NCBI RefSeq assembly: GCF_964204645.1
Contig: NC_134031.1
Coordinates: 20,581,307-20,645,306, forward strand
DNA from: Tubulanus polymorphus
Taxonomy: Eukaryota > Nemertea > Palaeonemertea > Tubulaniformes > Tubulanidae
Direction: 5' to 3'
Length of the DNA stretch: 64,000 nt
Of the stretch, positions 1 through 12,700 are shown one piece after another. A model generated the notes under the pieces. That model was not told the origin of the DNA, did not search any database, and saw only the letters and a program-made list of their open reading frames with translations. How positions within the stretch are numbered: the first letter of the stretch is position 1; each line of letters begins with the position of its first letter. Made by a program: the position numbers and the translations under genes.

Positions 1-370
1 GTGAACAGTGGACGTTTCTGCAACTTCTGACCGTATCAGCCATGCTGGAAACATCTATCTTGAGGCCGGGTGGTTACCGTAACTCATAAATGGATCTTTC
101 CCTTGTTTTCAACGATGATTACATACATTCAACAATTTCATTATTATTTTTTGATTTACTGGAGATTTTTGTGACCATTCTCATGGAATGGAGAATGAGC
201 CTGCTTTATACGTAAAGGCAGCCAGGATTTCTCTACTTTCATATTTCATACATATATTCATTGATTCTTTAAGCAAGTTCCGACCCTGGTAAGCGCGCAG
301 GGATGATAAAGCTGAACATGCTGCCAGGCCGTCTACACGGCGCTGTGTTTATATAAATATATATATATAC
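1..370. other. Left edge, no supported gene
   Basis: No coding exon, RNA gene or repeat array that I can support. A short (AT)n run sits at about 354-370, immediately left of the donor side of the candidate exon at 371-583. The Vav SH2 and C-terminal SH3 exons, expected further left on the minus strand, are not seen here. Confidence 0.5.
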
Positions 371-583
371 CTACCACGAATAACCGTTCAAATCGTGAAG
401 ATTTACGTAAGAATGTTGAGATTTACGAAATAAGTTGTAAAACACTTCGCCCTCGGGCACGTCACCGCGGGGTCCTCCGCTGACGACGTAGGGTGGAGTA
501 GCCGGCGACGATATATTGGACAAACGCTGGGACGACGCCGTTGAACTACTACGCGAATGATTGCACACAACAAAGTCACCAGA
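371..583 (-). CDS. Candidate spliced exon, Ser/Tyr-rich tail, possibly Vav 3' end
   Basis: On the minus strand a clean acceptor (tttttccag) opens a phase-0 reading frame of 70 codons with G/C-rich third positions. It starts SGDFVVCNHSRSSSTASSQR and ends YVNLHDLNGYSW followed by TAG (371-373). It can also be left through a GTAGGT donor two bases into the Trp codon. The frame is Ser/Thr/Pro-rich and has spaced tyrosines (PPYVV, VFYNLF, SYVNL). YVNL fits the pYxN consensus bound by the Grb2 SH2 domain (established motif). The previous Vav exon (2715-2861) ends in phase 0, so this exon can be joined to it in frame. It may be a Vav tail, an alternative Vav exon, or the end of another minus-strand gene. 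No known domain is recognised. Confidence 0.35.
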   Translation of the reverse strand, partial: SGDFVVCNHSRSSSTASSQRLSNISSPATPPYVVSGGPRGDVPEGEVFYNLFRKSQHSYVNLHDLNGYSW

Positions 584-2714
584 CTGGAAAAATGGTAAAA
601 AGCCTCTACGGTATAGTTATATGATTTACGGCAAAAAGAAAAACGTTACTTTTCCCGAAGCGTACATCGAAAGCATTCTGTTGATATAATATAAACGAAT
701 AGTACAACCACCTATCGGGAGGTAGACAACGAAAGCATCGATTCCAGTTATTCCATCTGAGGAGTTAGGAGAACTGTTCGCTACATTGAAACGCTCAATA
801 CAACCCGGCAACCAGATGTAGTACAGTCGAGACTTGGATTTATGATGAGAATAGACTCATCTCGATTCTATGACCAATCTATAGCCGCGATCACGCGAAG
901 ACGATTAAGCCTGGTCCGACGGTTTTGGCATGGGCCCATTTGGCACGCATGTAAACGTTGTCCCAGGTGTAATTTGGCCAAATTTCAACCGAGCAAAGTG
1001 ATCTTGGCCATCTATTAAGACAGGTGTTAAGATTTCAAAACCGATTTTGGATTTAAGTCACGACTGTATCTACCGGTTATTGAGTCGAATTAAACCCTTC
1101 ACTGTGGAACTGAGCTGTACTCATAGATTATTCTACATCTAATGATAATGACTACAAGATTAAAAGTCGTAGATCTATCAGTTTTCAGGTCCATTCTTTC
1201 TCTATACATCGTTCGATTAAAGAATTCAATTAGCATTCGATTGAAAATGAGAATGTTTTCATATTGCTTCTTCAATAATGATCTTTTTATTGAAAATTAC
1301 ATTGGGTGCAGAAAACTGGGCGGCTTAATGGATAAAATGGATGAAACACTGATAGATCTATTTGACGTGTTGTGTATTATAATGTGATTAAAAAGAAAAT
1401 GACAAAAAACAACACTGCACTGCATCGCTGACTCATGTGGTGATAATACTAAACGCAGGAGTAGGTCGGCCTTGTGACTGCCAGCAACTCTTTGTCACGC
1501 TGTAAATACCTGTCAATCTACATGCAACATGTCACACTTGTTCTTCTGAGATAAAAATTCCAAGTTTTTCCCATTTCACAGATATTATATAGGAAAATGT
1601 CGCCTTTATAAAAAGGAAGAGATACCATCATACTACAGTCAATATTTTAGCGGTGACTGGTTGATTAAGGGGATTTTCAAAAGAAATTGCTGAAGAAAGT
1701 TGCCCTTAGCAAACGCTATAAGTGATATGTAAATGAATCTCCCGAATATTTCCCGGATTAGAGGAAAATTTCTAAAAATCCCGAATATTTCCAAACTTTC
1801 CTAAGTTTTTCCCAATTTCCCGGTTATGTTAGAACAATGAGTTTGACACACACACCATCACCCGATTTGCGACCAGTTGCAATCCATCGCGCTCCATGTT
1901 ACAAGCAATCACGAGTCGACCTACGCCCGCGTTAAGGTTGGGGATTATAGAGTACGTATGACAAAAATATTTCTACAAAACAAAAAGAGAATATATGAAA
2001 GAAAATCAATGAAAACGTGGATAGTATTTAAAGCATCATCCTCGATGTACTCGTCCTCGATGTACTCATCCGCTGATAACAGTCGAGGATCTGCAGTGAT
2101 CTTATGCCGCTGGTTACGCGAGTTAATTTCACCTTTGCCAATGAGCAGAGAACTGTGTTTTTGATTTGATACTATTACTGTGTTACGAACTATGTTCTAC
2201 GCGTATTTGGTTAACCGTTTGTTAGGTAGCCAGATTTATATTTTACACTCCTTTCACTATTTAATTCACTTCAAACAGATAAGCAGTAAGGGAGGAGGCA
2301 ATCCAGAGAATCAGAACATTCGGCCCGAAATAAGAAATTGTCGGTGTTTTAGACGTGAAAGTCATTTGGATTGGTCAGCTAACTGACGAATGAGAACTGA
2401 GAACAAGGACATTTTGATGATTGGTCCAATGCATTCTCAGCTAGTTTACCAATAAGAACACTTAACCTTGACAGAATTGCTTTTAGATATTGTTCTGATC
2501 TCAGATCGTTAAAAACATTTCCAAACTGCCGAATGTTTTTTTTTCAGTTCAGTTATCTACTGCTGCATAGGCGAAAATGTAAATTTTCTTCGTAAAATTT
2601 CAAAGCGCCGACCGATACCGAGATTCTACACGACTGCGTGTATCACCAAAAGCAGGCGTAAGAGTATAATGTGCTAGCGGCGCCATCTACGATCACCGGA
2701 GAGACATAGTTAAC
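584..2714. other. Non-coding stretch or Vav intron with dispersed repeats
   Basis: No exon is well supported. A minus-strand open stretch at about 626-840 (contains LPGCIERFNVANSS) has no clear splice signals or family. About 1630-1840 holds a dispersed repeat whose second copy is at about 35650-35870. About 1020-1075 has the motif 'aagtcacgactgt' shared with the inverted-repeat elements described elsewhere. Two ATTGG/CCAAT-type motifs lie at about 2368-2440 in an imperfect inverted repeat. No SH2-type FLVR codons were found on the minus strand. Confidence 0.4.
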
Positions 2715-3740
2715 ATACCACGGATATTCGTTCATATCGGGATAATGACGCGGATGATCGGAGGGAGGAAGAGGGGGCGGCGCGCCATTTTCATCCGTGC
2801 CATTTACGCCAATAGGTACCGAGTGAGTGGTGTGCTCCTCGTAAGACGTCGCCCGACCCATCTACAAATAACATATAAATATATACATTTCTACAGCTAG
2901 TTTAAATGATTCTAGGATAATGCTGTGGACAGAAGCCCACCGGTTTATTGCTCTCCACAATAACCAGCGCCTAATAACCCCCTAGACAATAATCCCCTCG
3001 CATATTGTCTGGAGAATTAAGGTCACTTCGTTACAACTGTGCAACAGGGCCATGAGTTCAACAAAAAAAAAGAATTTCAACATTTATGCTTCAATCAGTT
3101 GCTATAAGAAACTTTTGAGAAAAATCTTTCATCTATGCATTCAAACATATGGTGAAATAAAAGTTTTTCTGTAACAAAAAATTCAGTATATTTAAGACAT
3201 CTGAAATGAAATATCAGGCTTGTATTAAAAATGACGTGCTCATAATTAGATCATTATAACGCATTCAATATTTTCGTGAATTTTTAGTGTTTCAAATGAT
3301 TTTTCAAGTCTTTATGAACTTAATTCACTGAATTCATTTTTGATACAAATATAAAGGGACACTTACACCAGGCCTGTGTTCTCGCACATTATTACTTGGA
3401 AACCAACCTTCTTGTCGATGAAGCCTGCCCTGTAAAAACAAAACAATTTACAATCAATGAGTGAACTGAAAAGCGTGGTTTAATTAGAAAATATATTTTC
3501 CATCTTAGTCACTCAAATAAATGTATATCAAAACTAGGAAGTACAGACAAAGGGATGAACAAAAAGGGAATGCTGAGGCCTGAGTGGGCTAAAAAAAAAA
3601 GTTGGAAAAGCTTACCTCCCACCAAGTCGAATCTTCACGATTGATCACTTCTAATACATCTAACGGATCAAATTGCAGACCTTTATATCCATTTGGCGGG
3701 GGCGGCGTTCCACGGTAACTTCTGATAGCTTTTACTTTTA
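2715..3740 (-). other. VAV: Vav first SH3 domain and inter-domain linker
   Basis: Exons 3616-3740 ([20 protein letters not shown], then [19 protein letters not shown]) and 3367-3429 ([20 protein letters not shown]) form the atypical proline-containing N-terminal Vav SH3, with the conserved WWE and GWFP. Exon 2715-2861 is a linker ([14 protein letters not shown]..., [11 protein letters not shown]) that ends DMNEYPWY, the usual entry into an SH2 domain. Donor GTTAAC follows. If this donor is not used, the frame runs on 23 codons to TGA at 2643. Confidence 0.85.
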
Positions 3741-6700
3741 CTGCAAGATCAAAACATACATGCATTCAGTGAAAAGAGGGTCGCGGTCCTGCGATCAGAA
3801 AATCAAACTTTCCGATGAAAGGCTGTGAATAATATAACAGTGAATACTGTTATACTATAATCTGGATTTAACTGTGTACTATTTCAAGCATGAATTATCT
3901 TTTATACGTTGGGCAGTTTGTGATTTACACATCATCGAACACATGTATTTATACCGTTCAATGATGTACTGTGGGTGAGAAATAAACTAAACATCTTTGA
4001 ATACAGTCATTTGTCCCCTATCATAGTTTACCAGGGAACACGTTTACAAAGCCCTCGACAAACTGGTCTCTGATCATAGGCTAGAAATGATGATACGTAC
4101 CTATACACGGTCTCTGAGGCAGACGATGTGGAGATCCTGATGTTACCGGCGGTCGTGGAGGTGGCTCTGGTTTCACTGAATTACGAAGTGACGTCGCCGC
4201 TGAAATAAATTCAGTACAATTTTGGTTTTCAAACTGCCAATTTTTCTAAACCACTTTCGTTTCATTAAATTCAACTATGAATAATATCTATCTTACTGTC
4301 AGCTTTCTTGATGCATTCTTTGTGGACAGCCATCTGAGAATCTGCAAACAAATTTAACAATCATGGAATCTACTGACTGCATGCTCTGCATTACTTGGTT
4401 CTAAGGGGTAAATATCCTCTACAGGGTTGTAGGTGTCAGGGCTGCTAACCTCTATGATTGTTGTATAATTGAAAATGAACTCAGTGTTCCCCGGACTCAC
4501 TGATATATCAACTGGTCATGGAGTGCCTTGGAAAATAATACGTCAAAAACAGGGGCAGCATTTTTTTGTCAGCCATTTTGAGGAGATCGTCAAATTTACC
4601 CAGTGTGACTAACAAATCATGATTAGGAAAATAATCTGATTTGACAGGATAAATTTGCCTTCGCGATAATGCTCTGCAATTTACTTACTTTTGCATAGAT
4701 ATCCTTGAAAGAAGACACCCCTGAGCAACCGTCCACAAACATTGCATTCTGTCGGTTGAGTGAACGTATGCATTACAAAGTCATGATTGTTACGTCTATA
4801 TCCGTCTGGCTGATTGTTATCTCTGAATCATAATAAAAGAGGTATTTTCATTTTTAAAAAGGACTAGAGAGATGAACTAAAATTTATAGAAATATTGCGT
4901 ATAAAATCTAAAGCCAAAATCGCACTAAGATCAAATCCGATTTCTGTGAATTGGTCTTCAGAACACAAATTTTTTTGCCATCGTTTAACTATCTGTTCAT
5001 GTACCGCTATCTCGATACTCTTCCCAAACATTATTTTCCCCAATTGCCTGATTTTCCAGGTTTATCGGACCGGAGTGGTCACCCCGAAGAAGTATACCAT
5101 ATACCCATACGTGACCTGGGAACGCACAAAAAAACAAACGGTAATATTTACAGCGCAATTTTGATGTTTTCGATCCATTTATCTCGCATGTCATCGGTTT
5201 TAGCGTAAAATGTAATCGCTGTTGTGTTATTTTTCTCCACAAGTAAAAACGGACTATTCCACTGAAATGACAGAAAATTATTTGAATCAACATGGTAAAG
5301 AAATTAGAGGGAAAATAGATCAAGATTGAAAAGTTACTTCCGATCCCCATCCATAGTATCAGTCATACGTTTCAAAGCAGTGTTAACCACCCTAGTTTAC
5401 AAACTTATACCAACACATGACCTACTGCAATAGGGGAGCCTATACATGCACCATAACTAAGTAAAATCTGACATAGTTTAATTGAAAATGAACTAGAAAT
5501 GACTCTGACATTTTCATGATGTCATCGAATGGGTCAAGTTAACCCTGCTTTAAAAAATGATGCTCGTGTAACCTATTTATCACAGACCTGATCAGAGATT
5601 TATGCTCACCTTATCACCTTTAGTTTTTAACATATTTCCGGCATTGTCTATTTTATAGTTAGCCAGAATCAGACAATTTTTGTAGCTATAAACTTCACCC
5701 TGAAAAGACACAGAAAACAAAATGGCGTTTTTATTTGAATATCGATCATAGTTGATGAAATCCACTGCCAAATCAATTCAACTGAGGACTTTATTCAAAT
5801 CTACATGCAAAGTTGTATCGATGAAACCAGCCATTTTAATCATATTACTTGTGTACAAATTTTCATGCATCTGAATTTCATTGAGTTGATAAATCCTTTA
5901 TGATCAAATAACATATTATATATAAATTAAGGAAGTGCTGTAAATAAGATTTTTAAGCCAGCTAATTTTTTTGAGGATGTTGGGAAAATTTAACCTTAAC
6001 CCAGTATGAAATTTGTTTTCAGTAGAACTGATATTTGACACTCTTGTGTTGACTGGTTTCTAATGTTTTTACAACGCACAAACAGTAAAGCCTAGAATAA
6101 ATCTTTTTTTCAAAGACCTTTAAAGTGGTGGTAACATAATAGTTTAGAGATCGGGTTAGGTTTCATTTCGAACGAACTAGATCGGCATACCGTCACCTTT
6201 AAAAATACATTTCACTGCAGAAATTCAAGCCTGAATTCAAGAAATACGATGAGTATCATGTAATAATCCGATCTACTCTAACCTTTACTGATAGAAATAC
6301 CAATCATAAAAGTGCTGCAATCTTTTTTTGGCTCTAGAACTACGACGCATAACAGAATCATGGAACATAAATGAATCGAAGTATTAGGTGAGTTTCACCA
6401 GTACATTGTAACATCAACGTTCCTCATTGATAAGATTCAAATACAGTATGACGATTGTAATGATTTTTGATCAATGATTTCGCAGAAAATTCTGAAAAGC
6501 GACGCCGAGTTCGACCAAAATGATCGTGTTTTCCACGGTATTGAACGTCCTCACACATAGAAGCAAACAGAAATTCCACGGAGTAGCTAGCTAACTTGAT
6601 GACTTTTCTAAGATTTCATTGAGGTTTTTTGTAAATCATGTAACCATTGATGATCCCCTCTTATGCTTCAATAACTAAATAGTATACATGTACATGCATT

Positions 6701-9700
6701 TCAGCCATTTTGTGCGTAGAATATACTGTATTTGTTTGAGAGCTACCGTTTCATATCACAACAAAATTCTTTGTTTTTCTATTTGAGCACTTTCCATTTT
6801 ATGTTTGTTTGAGTAAGACACCTGTAAGATCACGACCCTTGGAATTTATATTAAATCTAATCACAAAACGCAATGTCCGCGCTCCAATTTTAACTTAGAA
6901 GTCTAAAGTTCTTTTAAGATATCACTCAATTCCATATACAGAAGAACCTCATTACAATGAACTTGAGGGGAAATATGCCGATTATAACTGATAGTTCGTA
7001 ATATTTAGTGATGAAATCATTAGAATTTATGCATTTGGCACAAAATTCTAGTTTGACAATAGTGAATAAATTGTTATACTGGAGGATGTTGTAATGAGGT
7101 TTCACTATACATTACATTATACTCTGTTACTATTCAGATATTTTTTTTTAGAGTAAGATATTCCACAAAACTTGTGCCTTTTGCTACGGTACATTACACT
7201 GTCTACTTACCAAAAACATTCACACATACAAATAACGCCTTTAAACTAATTTAATCTACAATAGTTAGGGTTCAATATTACAAGATTTTCAGATAATACA
7301 TCCTTACAAAAATTACAAGCTGCACCCTCAAAATGGAGTCACAAACATAGTAGAAATCAAGGGTCAGTTGCAAAATGATTTTTAAACTTAGGTGATGACC
7401 GCGAAAGTGTACCGAAGAGATGCGTTTTTATTTGTAATATTGAACCCATTGAGTACATCATGCAGCAGCATTGCTTATTTTGAATGAAAATAGATCGAAT
7501 TAAGGTAGAGACATCGATCAATCCAGTGACCTTGACCTTGAATTAATAGCGTAGCGCATTAGTCAAAATTTTGCATAAACGAACATTTCTTTAACGGCGC
7601 ACGGACTTCTTGTGTCCTTGTACCCCATCAAACATTACATTTCGGTTACCCAATAAACGTCTTTGAAGCACTGATTTGTTAAGTTCAAGGTCACATTGGA
7701 AAGAATAGAATTAAGAGAAGAATGATGACGAGAGTGAGATATAGAGGCTTACCCATAATAACTTATCCACCATCTAGAAATAAAAGAAAAACAAAACACA
7801 CGAAACATGACAACAACATCGACTAGTCGAATAATGATATCGCGCGATGACCAATCAGGATTGAGCTGACCAATCGAACTGACCAATCACGAGCGACGAT
7901 GACAGTGATTTGACCAATCAAGTGACGGATGGGTGTGGTGAGATTTTGATAAAAACAAGCGCAGTAATTGAGACAGTAGGAGAGAAAATCGAAACTGGTT
8001 GTTTTTAACAGAGAAATTCATGTTTCGATCGATATTATCGTCGAATTGGTTGTTTGAAAATGAAATATCAACTGAAGATAACGCAACGTGATATTTGATT
8101 CAACTGAGTTTTAAATCGTTTCGAATTAGGTCTGGTTTCGTACAAATGAATCCTTAAAAAAAGTTTAAAAGAATAATTTCATGCCATAGTTGATGATAAA
8201 AGGGCACAATAGAGACCAAAATATTCCACATAATTTCACAATATTTCATAGAAAATAATAATTCATACATAGTACTAGAATTAAGCTGACTTGTTGCGTT
8301 TGACTAATCTTAATAATGGGAAGGTAATAAAGAAAGTAAGGCCACAAGTAGAGTAAGGAGACGGTTTGTGACAAGGAGATGAAGAAATGAGTGAGTCAAA
8401 GAGTTCAATAACTTCGCAACACCACATAGTGACGAAAAATGATATTACAATGAATATTCTCTGAGAAAAAAACCAGCACAAAAATCACCACGTACACTGA
8501 CCGAATCTACACATTAAAATACGGTAATTATATATTCAACTATCATTTCTAAACATTGATTTAAATATACCGGTAAATGTTGTATTCATTAGTAAGCGAT
8601 TACTTCTGTAAATAACTTATCGTAAGCTAAGATGTACGGAAACAGTACCGAGTGTAAGATGTACGGAAACAGTACCGAGTGTAAGATGTACGGAAACAGT
8701 ACCGAGTGTAAGATGTACGGAAACAGTACCGAGTGTAAGATGTACGGATACAGTACCGAGTGTAAGATGTACGGATACAGTACCGAGTGTAAGATGTACG
8801 GATACAGTACCGAGTGTAAGATGTACGGATACAGTACCGAGTGTAAGATGTACGGATACAGTACCGAGTGTAAGATGTACGGATACAGTACCGAGTGTAA
8901 GATGTACGGATACAGTACCGAGTGTAAGATGTACGGATACAGTACCGAGTGTAAGATGTACGGATACAGTACCGAGTGTAAGATGTACGGATACAGTACC
9001 GAGTGTAAGATCTACAGATACAGTACCGAGTGTAAGATGTACGGATACAGTACCGAGTGTAGACTATATGTATTTTTAGAGAAATGCGATGCGTTAGGTC
9101 GGCCTGTGTTAATGTATTCTATGGACATATTGATTGAACCCCTATTATTCCTGACCTGCAATTCTTGAATAGTTAACCCCTCATGACCAAACAGCTGCAT
9201 TAAATTCACTGCAGTTCAGGGGCTGGTTGCTCAAAAGTTGGTTAGAGTTAACCAGTGGATAGTTGATATGGTGACAATTGAAATCTCATTGCTACTACGG
9301 TATTTAACGGCCGGTTATCTCTAACCAACTTTTGAGTAACTGGCCCCCAGAAGACAAAGAGTCAATTGTTCCAGGATCACATCCAGATTTAAGATTTAAC
9401 TTATTACCGGTAAGCGGGTTTGCCTATAAACCCAGCATAGAAATGCTGCTATTTGGTTTGCAGGGTTAAGATGTGTACGGTAGTTGGAATGGATATTCAT
9501 AAACAAAATGTATGACCAAGATTAGTAGTTGGTGTCATCATCAAATTATATGCGGCCATGCTTGTGTCGGTTCGGAATGGATGGGATTCAAAAATCAAAT
9601 TTAACAGAACGGTCGACAGGTTCCGTCGAGATGTTTGACCAAGCGCGGAGACCAACCAGTTCGATTTGAATTCGGTCTCCACAAATTATCGAGAAAATAT

Positions 9701-12700
9701 CGGTTTATTTTCACATACCTTCGATTTGCACATTAGCATGACTCGATCCAGTAGAAAAATATACCTACAAATAAACGAAGAAATTCACGATTCAGATATT
9801 CATCGGAGAAAACTGAGAAGGAAAAACAAAAACAGTTTTACAAGTTTGTTGCCAATGAGATATCTCATAGTTCTGGTTGCGACTGGTCACTACATGGGCG
9901 GGTACTTCAGATATCCCGTTTTATTCTAGCCCGGGTTTTTCTAATTATAGTTTATCCACGAAATTTGCTTTAGCGATTATACAACGGGCAATCTCATTGG
10001 CAAGCCCGCTTATGTACCTTCGCACTGGGGCTAGTGTGGCTGGGTTTCGTACCATAGTGAGTCTCGATGCCATTGGGTTCCAATCCCTGCCTACTATTTG
10101 TATTCCGACAATCAGAATGACACAAATCCTAATTGGCTGATACTTTAAACAAGCAGTTTCAGCCTTAATGCTTATTGGTCAATTCAGAACAATAGCTAAG
10201 TAACAAATAGCTACTAACAATGGCAACCAAGAGATAACGACTAGGACCAAGTTCCACAGTTGAGAGTTAGAGTTAACTCTTGAGTTAAAATTACCGGGTA
10301 GTTCATTTTGAATGAGTTAACTCTGAGTCAAATCTTAACTCAGAACTGTGGAACTGGACCTATAAGTAGCAACTAATCACAGTGGCAGCAGCTTGTTTAA
10401 ATACTTCAATCAAATTACAAATTTCGATCAAAACAAACATCGAGATTATAAGATTTCTAATTGAAGTTACCGGTACCTAGTTCTTGACCGAGGATCGTCG
10501 TGTGATTTGACACGTAGCTCGCCGTCTTTCTGTAGTCGACCGTAGTCCCTCAACGACGTGTTCTCTGGCTGTATTCATAACAAAAACACACACACATACA
10601 CTTTACATATACATACAAACGTACCAGTACATGTACAATAACAAATATATATCTGAAATACTTTTGAACCCTTCGTATTTATCTAATTAGTCCCTCAATC
10701 TACTGGACATCACTCAGGACATTATTGGCAGGTTCAAGGATTGTTTTTCCCAATTGAAGCCAAGGGGTAGAGGCGAGAGAAGAATAGATCAGGATTATAT
10801 GTACCTGTTAAATTGTAGTAGTTTCACCTAAGATGAGAGTAATTTGACATGAAATATTAATCTGATTTTCTGAGTATTTTGATATTTTAGGGAGTAATTG
10901 AGGTAAAGAGTAGAAAATATGTAATCTCAAATAGAAGCCGTTGTCAAGTTTGGAAAAATGTTAGGCGTACTCAATGGCGCTACCAGGATTCAAACCTATG
11001 AACCTTGGAATAATGAGACCAGTGAGTACGTGACAAAAAGTGAGTATGAACTGCTAGGGCCCTCAGAATCCAGTAATAAAAGTCAATAAAATCAGGGATG
11101 GATTTTCATTTGCGAGGAATAGTCTCAAATATGCTGTTCAATGATAGTAGCAACCAAAATGAACGACGCACGTCTGAGGACTAATGGAATGGGACTTATT
11201 TGTGGGTGTTGTCAACCCATCTGAAGTCATACGACAGTTCAGAGTAGTCCTAAAAGAAATACCACATCAGGCAAATCTTATGTCAATAGAACTGGAAGAA
11301 AACTTGGGATTTTTCTGAGGAAATATTTTAATAATGTCAACATTAACAAACCTCGTTTTAGTATTACGTACCCATGTGAGATCAATTATACTGAAAAAAA
11401 TATAAACAATAATATAATCTTCGACATTAATTTGTCATCAGTTAAACAGGTATCTACTGATCAGAGTGTTTCACAGTTAACGGTATAACGCACTTACCTG
11501 CTTTGAATTTCATTTAATAATTTCAACGATTCGTTGTCTCGTTTTACCTCATTTACATAAGTTGATAAATCCTAGAAAATAAACCATGTATTATAAACAG
11601 ACCCGTAGCCAGGTACCGGGTACTTTCTGTAAGGAGCATTCATCAAATGTAGTAATAGTCAAGGTTCACTATTTCAACCTGAACATTACAGATCAATAGA
11701 GTATATAATTCATTAATACGTATGACCTACGTGCATAGCATCAAGAGCCTTTTCAAGACCAGCCCTATCTTCATGGTCGCGGTCTGTTTGTTTTAATAAT
11801 TCCTGTTCAAAGAAAAAGATTTCTAGGTTAGTGGCGCCGTTCTGATGATGAAAATCAAAATCGAAGAACTTTTCTCATATAGAAAGTTGATCCCTGAAAG
11901 TTAATTTACTTTGAGCGTAATAAACTGACCTTTAATAATAGATGATATTTGAGTACTCGTTGCATTGGTACCGACAGCAGATCGCGTAGTCGAAATTTAC
12001 CATCATTCGCTTTCTTCTGACATTCCTGAAATCGCAACAAATCCAAAACCACATGAGACTCTTTATTATCTATTTACTTTTCGATTATGAATACAGGGCT
12101 AATCCTAGAAAGTCCTTAATGACAAATTCTTACCATAATATGTGACTGATAGGTATCATTTTTGCCAATTTCGTCGATGTGAGCTTGTGCGTCTGGCAGG
12201 TGACTACAAAAATCCCCGTATATCAATAACTTTTGTTTCCACTTCAAGAAACAGTCGCTGATTTTCGGTAATCCTATCGTGCAAGCTTTATATAGTTCAC
12301 TATGAAACCCTGTATGAATCTGTGCCAACTCCTGCAATGAAAAACAAACGTATTTATATTCATACCTCGATCCAAGTGGTGAACAAGTCAGTGACCATAC
12401 TTAAGATTTTTTTCAAACTTTTTCATTTCCATGATCCTTGAAAACTCAGTAAGTAAACTTCGAATTTATCCAAATTCAACAGGTTGAATCTATGCTATAT
12501 AAACGTACCTCAACATGTCTGAAGATGACGTCACGATCTCCCTGTGGTATGATGCCCCTCAACGGTCTCATAAAATGCTGAAACGTAAACGACATTTTAC
12601 TACGAACCGATAATCAGTACAACAAAAAAGACCGGTCTAACTGAACAAACAAGAACATAATCAAAACAGCTTCACATGTTTGAATCACTTCAAACTGCTA

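Larger units (their letters stand above)
5152..10568 (-). other. VAV: Vav PH domain exons
   Basis: Exons 10477-10568 ([20 protein letters not shown]), 9719-9764 ([15 protein letters not shown]), 5610-5699 ([15 protein letters not shown]...) and 5152-5261 ([12 protein letters not shown]... and [13 protein letters not shown]) encode a PH domain in the Vav pattern, ending with the conserved tryptophan of the C-terminal helix. The 10477-10568 exon must start in phase 0 but follows an exon ending in phase 2. The 4-kb intron at 5700-9718 holds the 27-bp minisatellite at 8632-9060, a CCAAT-box cluster at 7851-7920 and a possible 21-nt exon at 7753-7773. Confidence 0.88.

Noticed and set aside
4895-5350. 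Several ORFs on both strands around the Vav PH end
   Set aside because: Shadows and read-through of the real minus-strand exon 5152-5261, which is bounded by consensus splice sites.
8632-9168. 178-codon plus-strand ORF made of MYGNSTECK repeats
   Set aside because: It is the 27-bp minisatellite read in an unbroken frame, inside a minus-strand Vav intron, with no promoter, splice or family evidence.
10960-10985. Candidate for the missing Vav microexon (reads S-A-I-E after an AG)
   Set aside because: The residues would fit, but the base following the needed end is not a GT donor, so frame cannot be restored.
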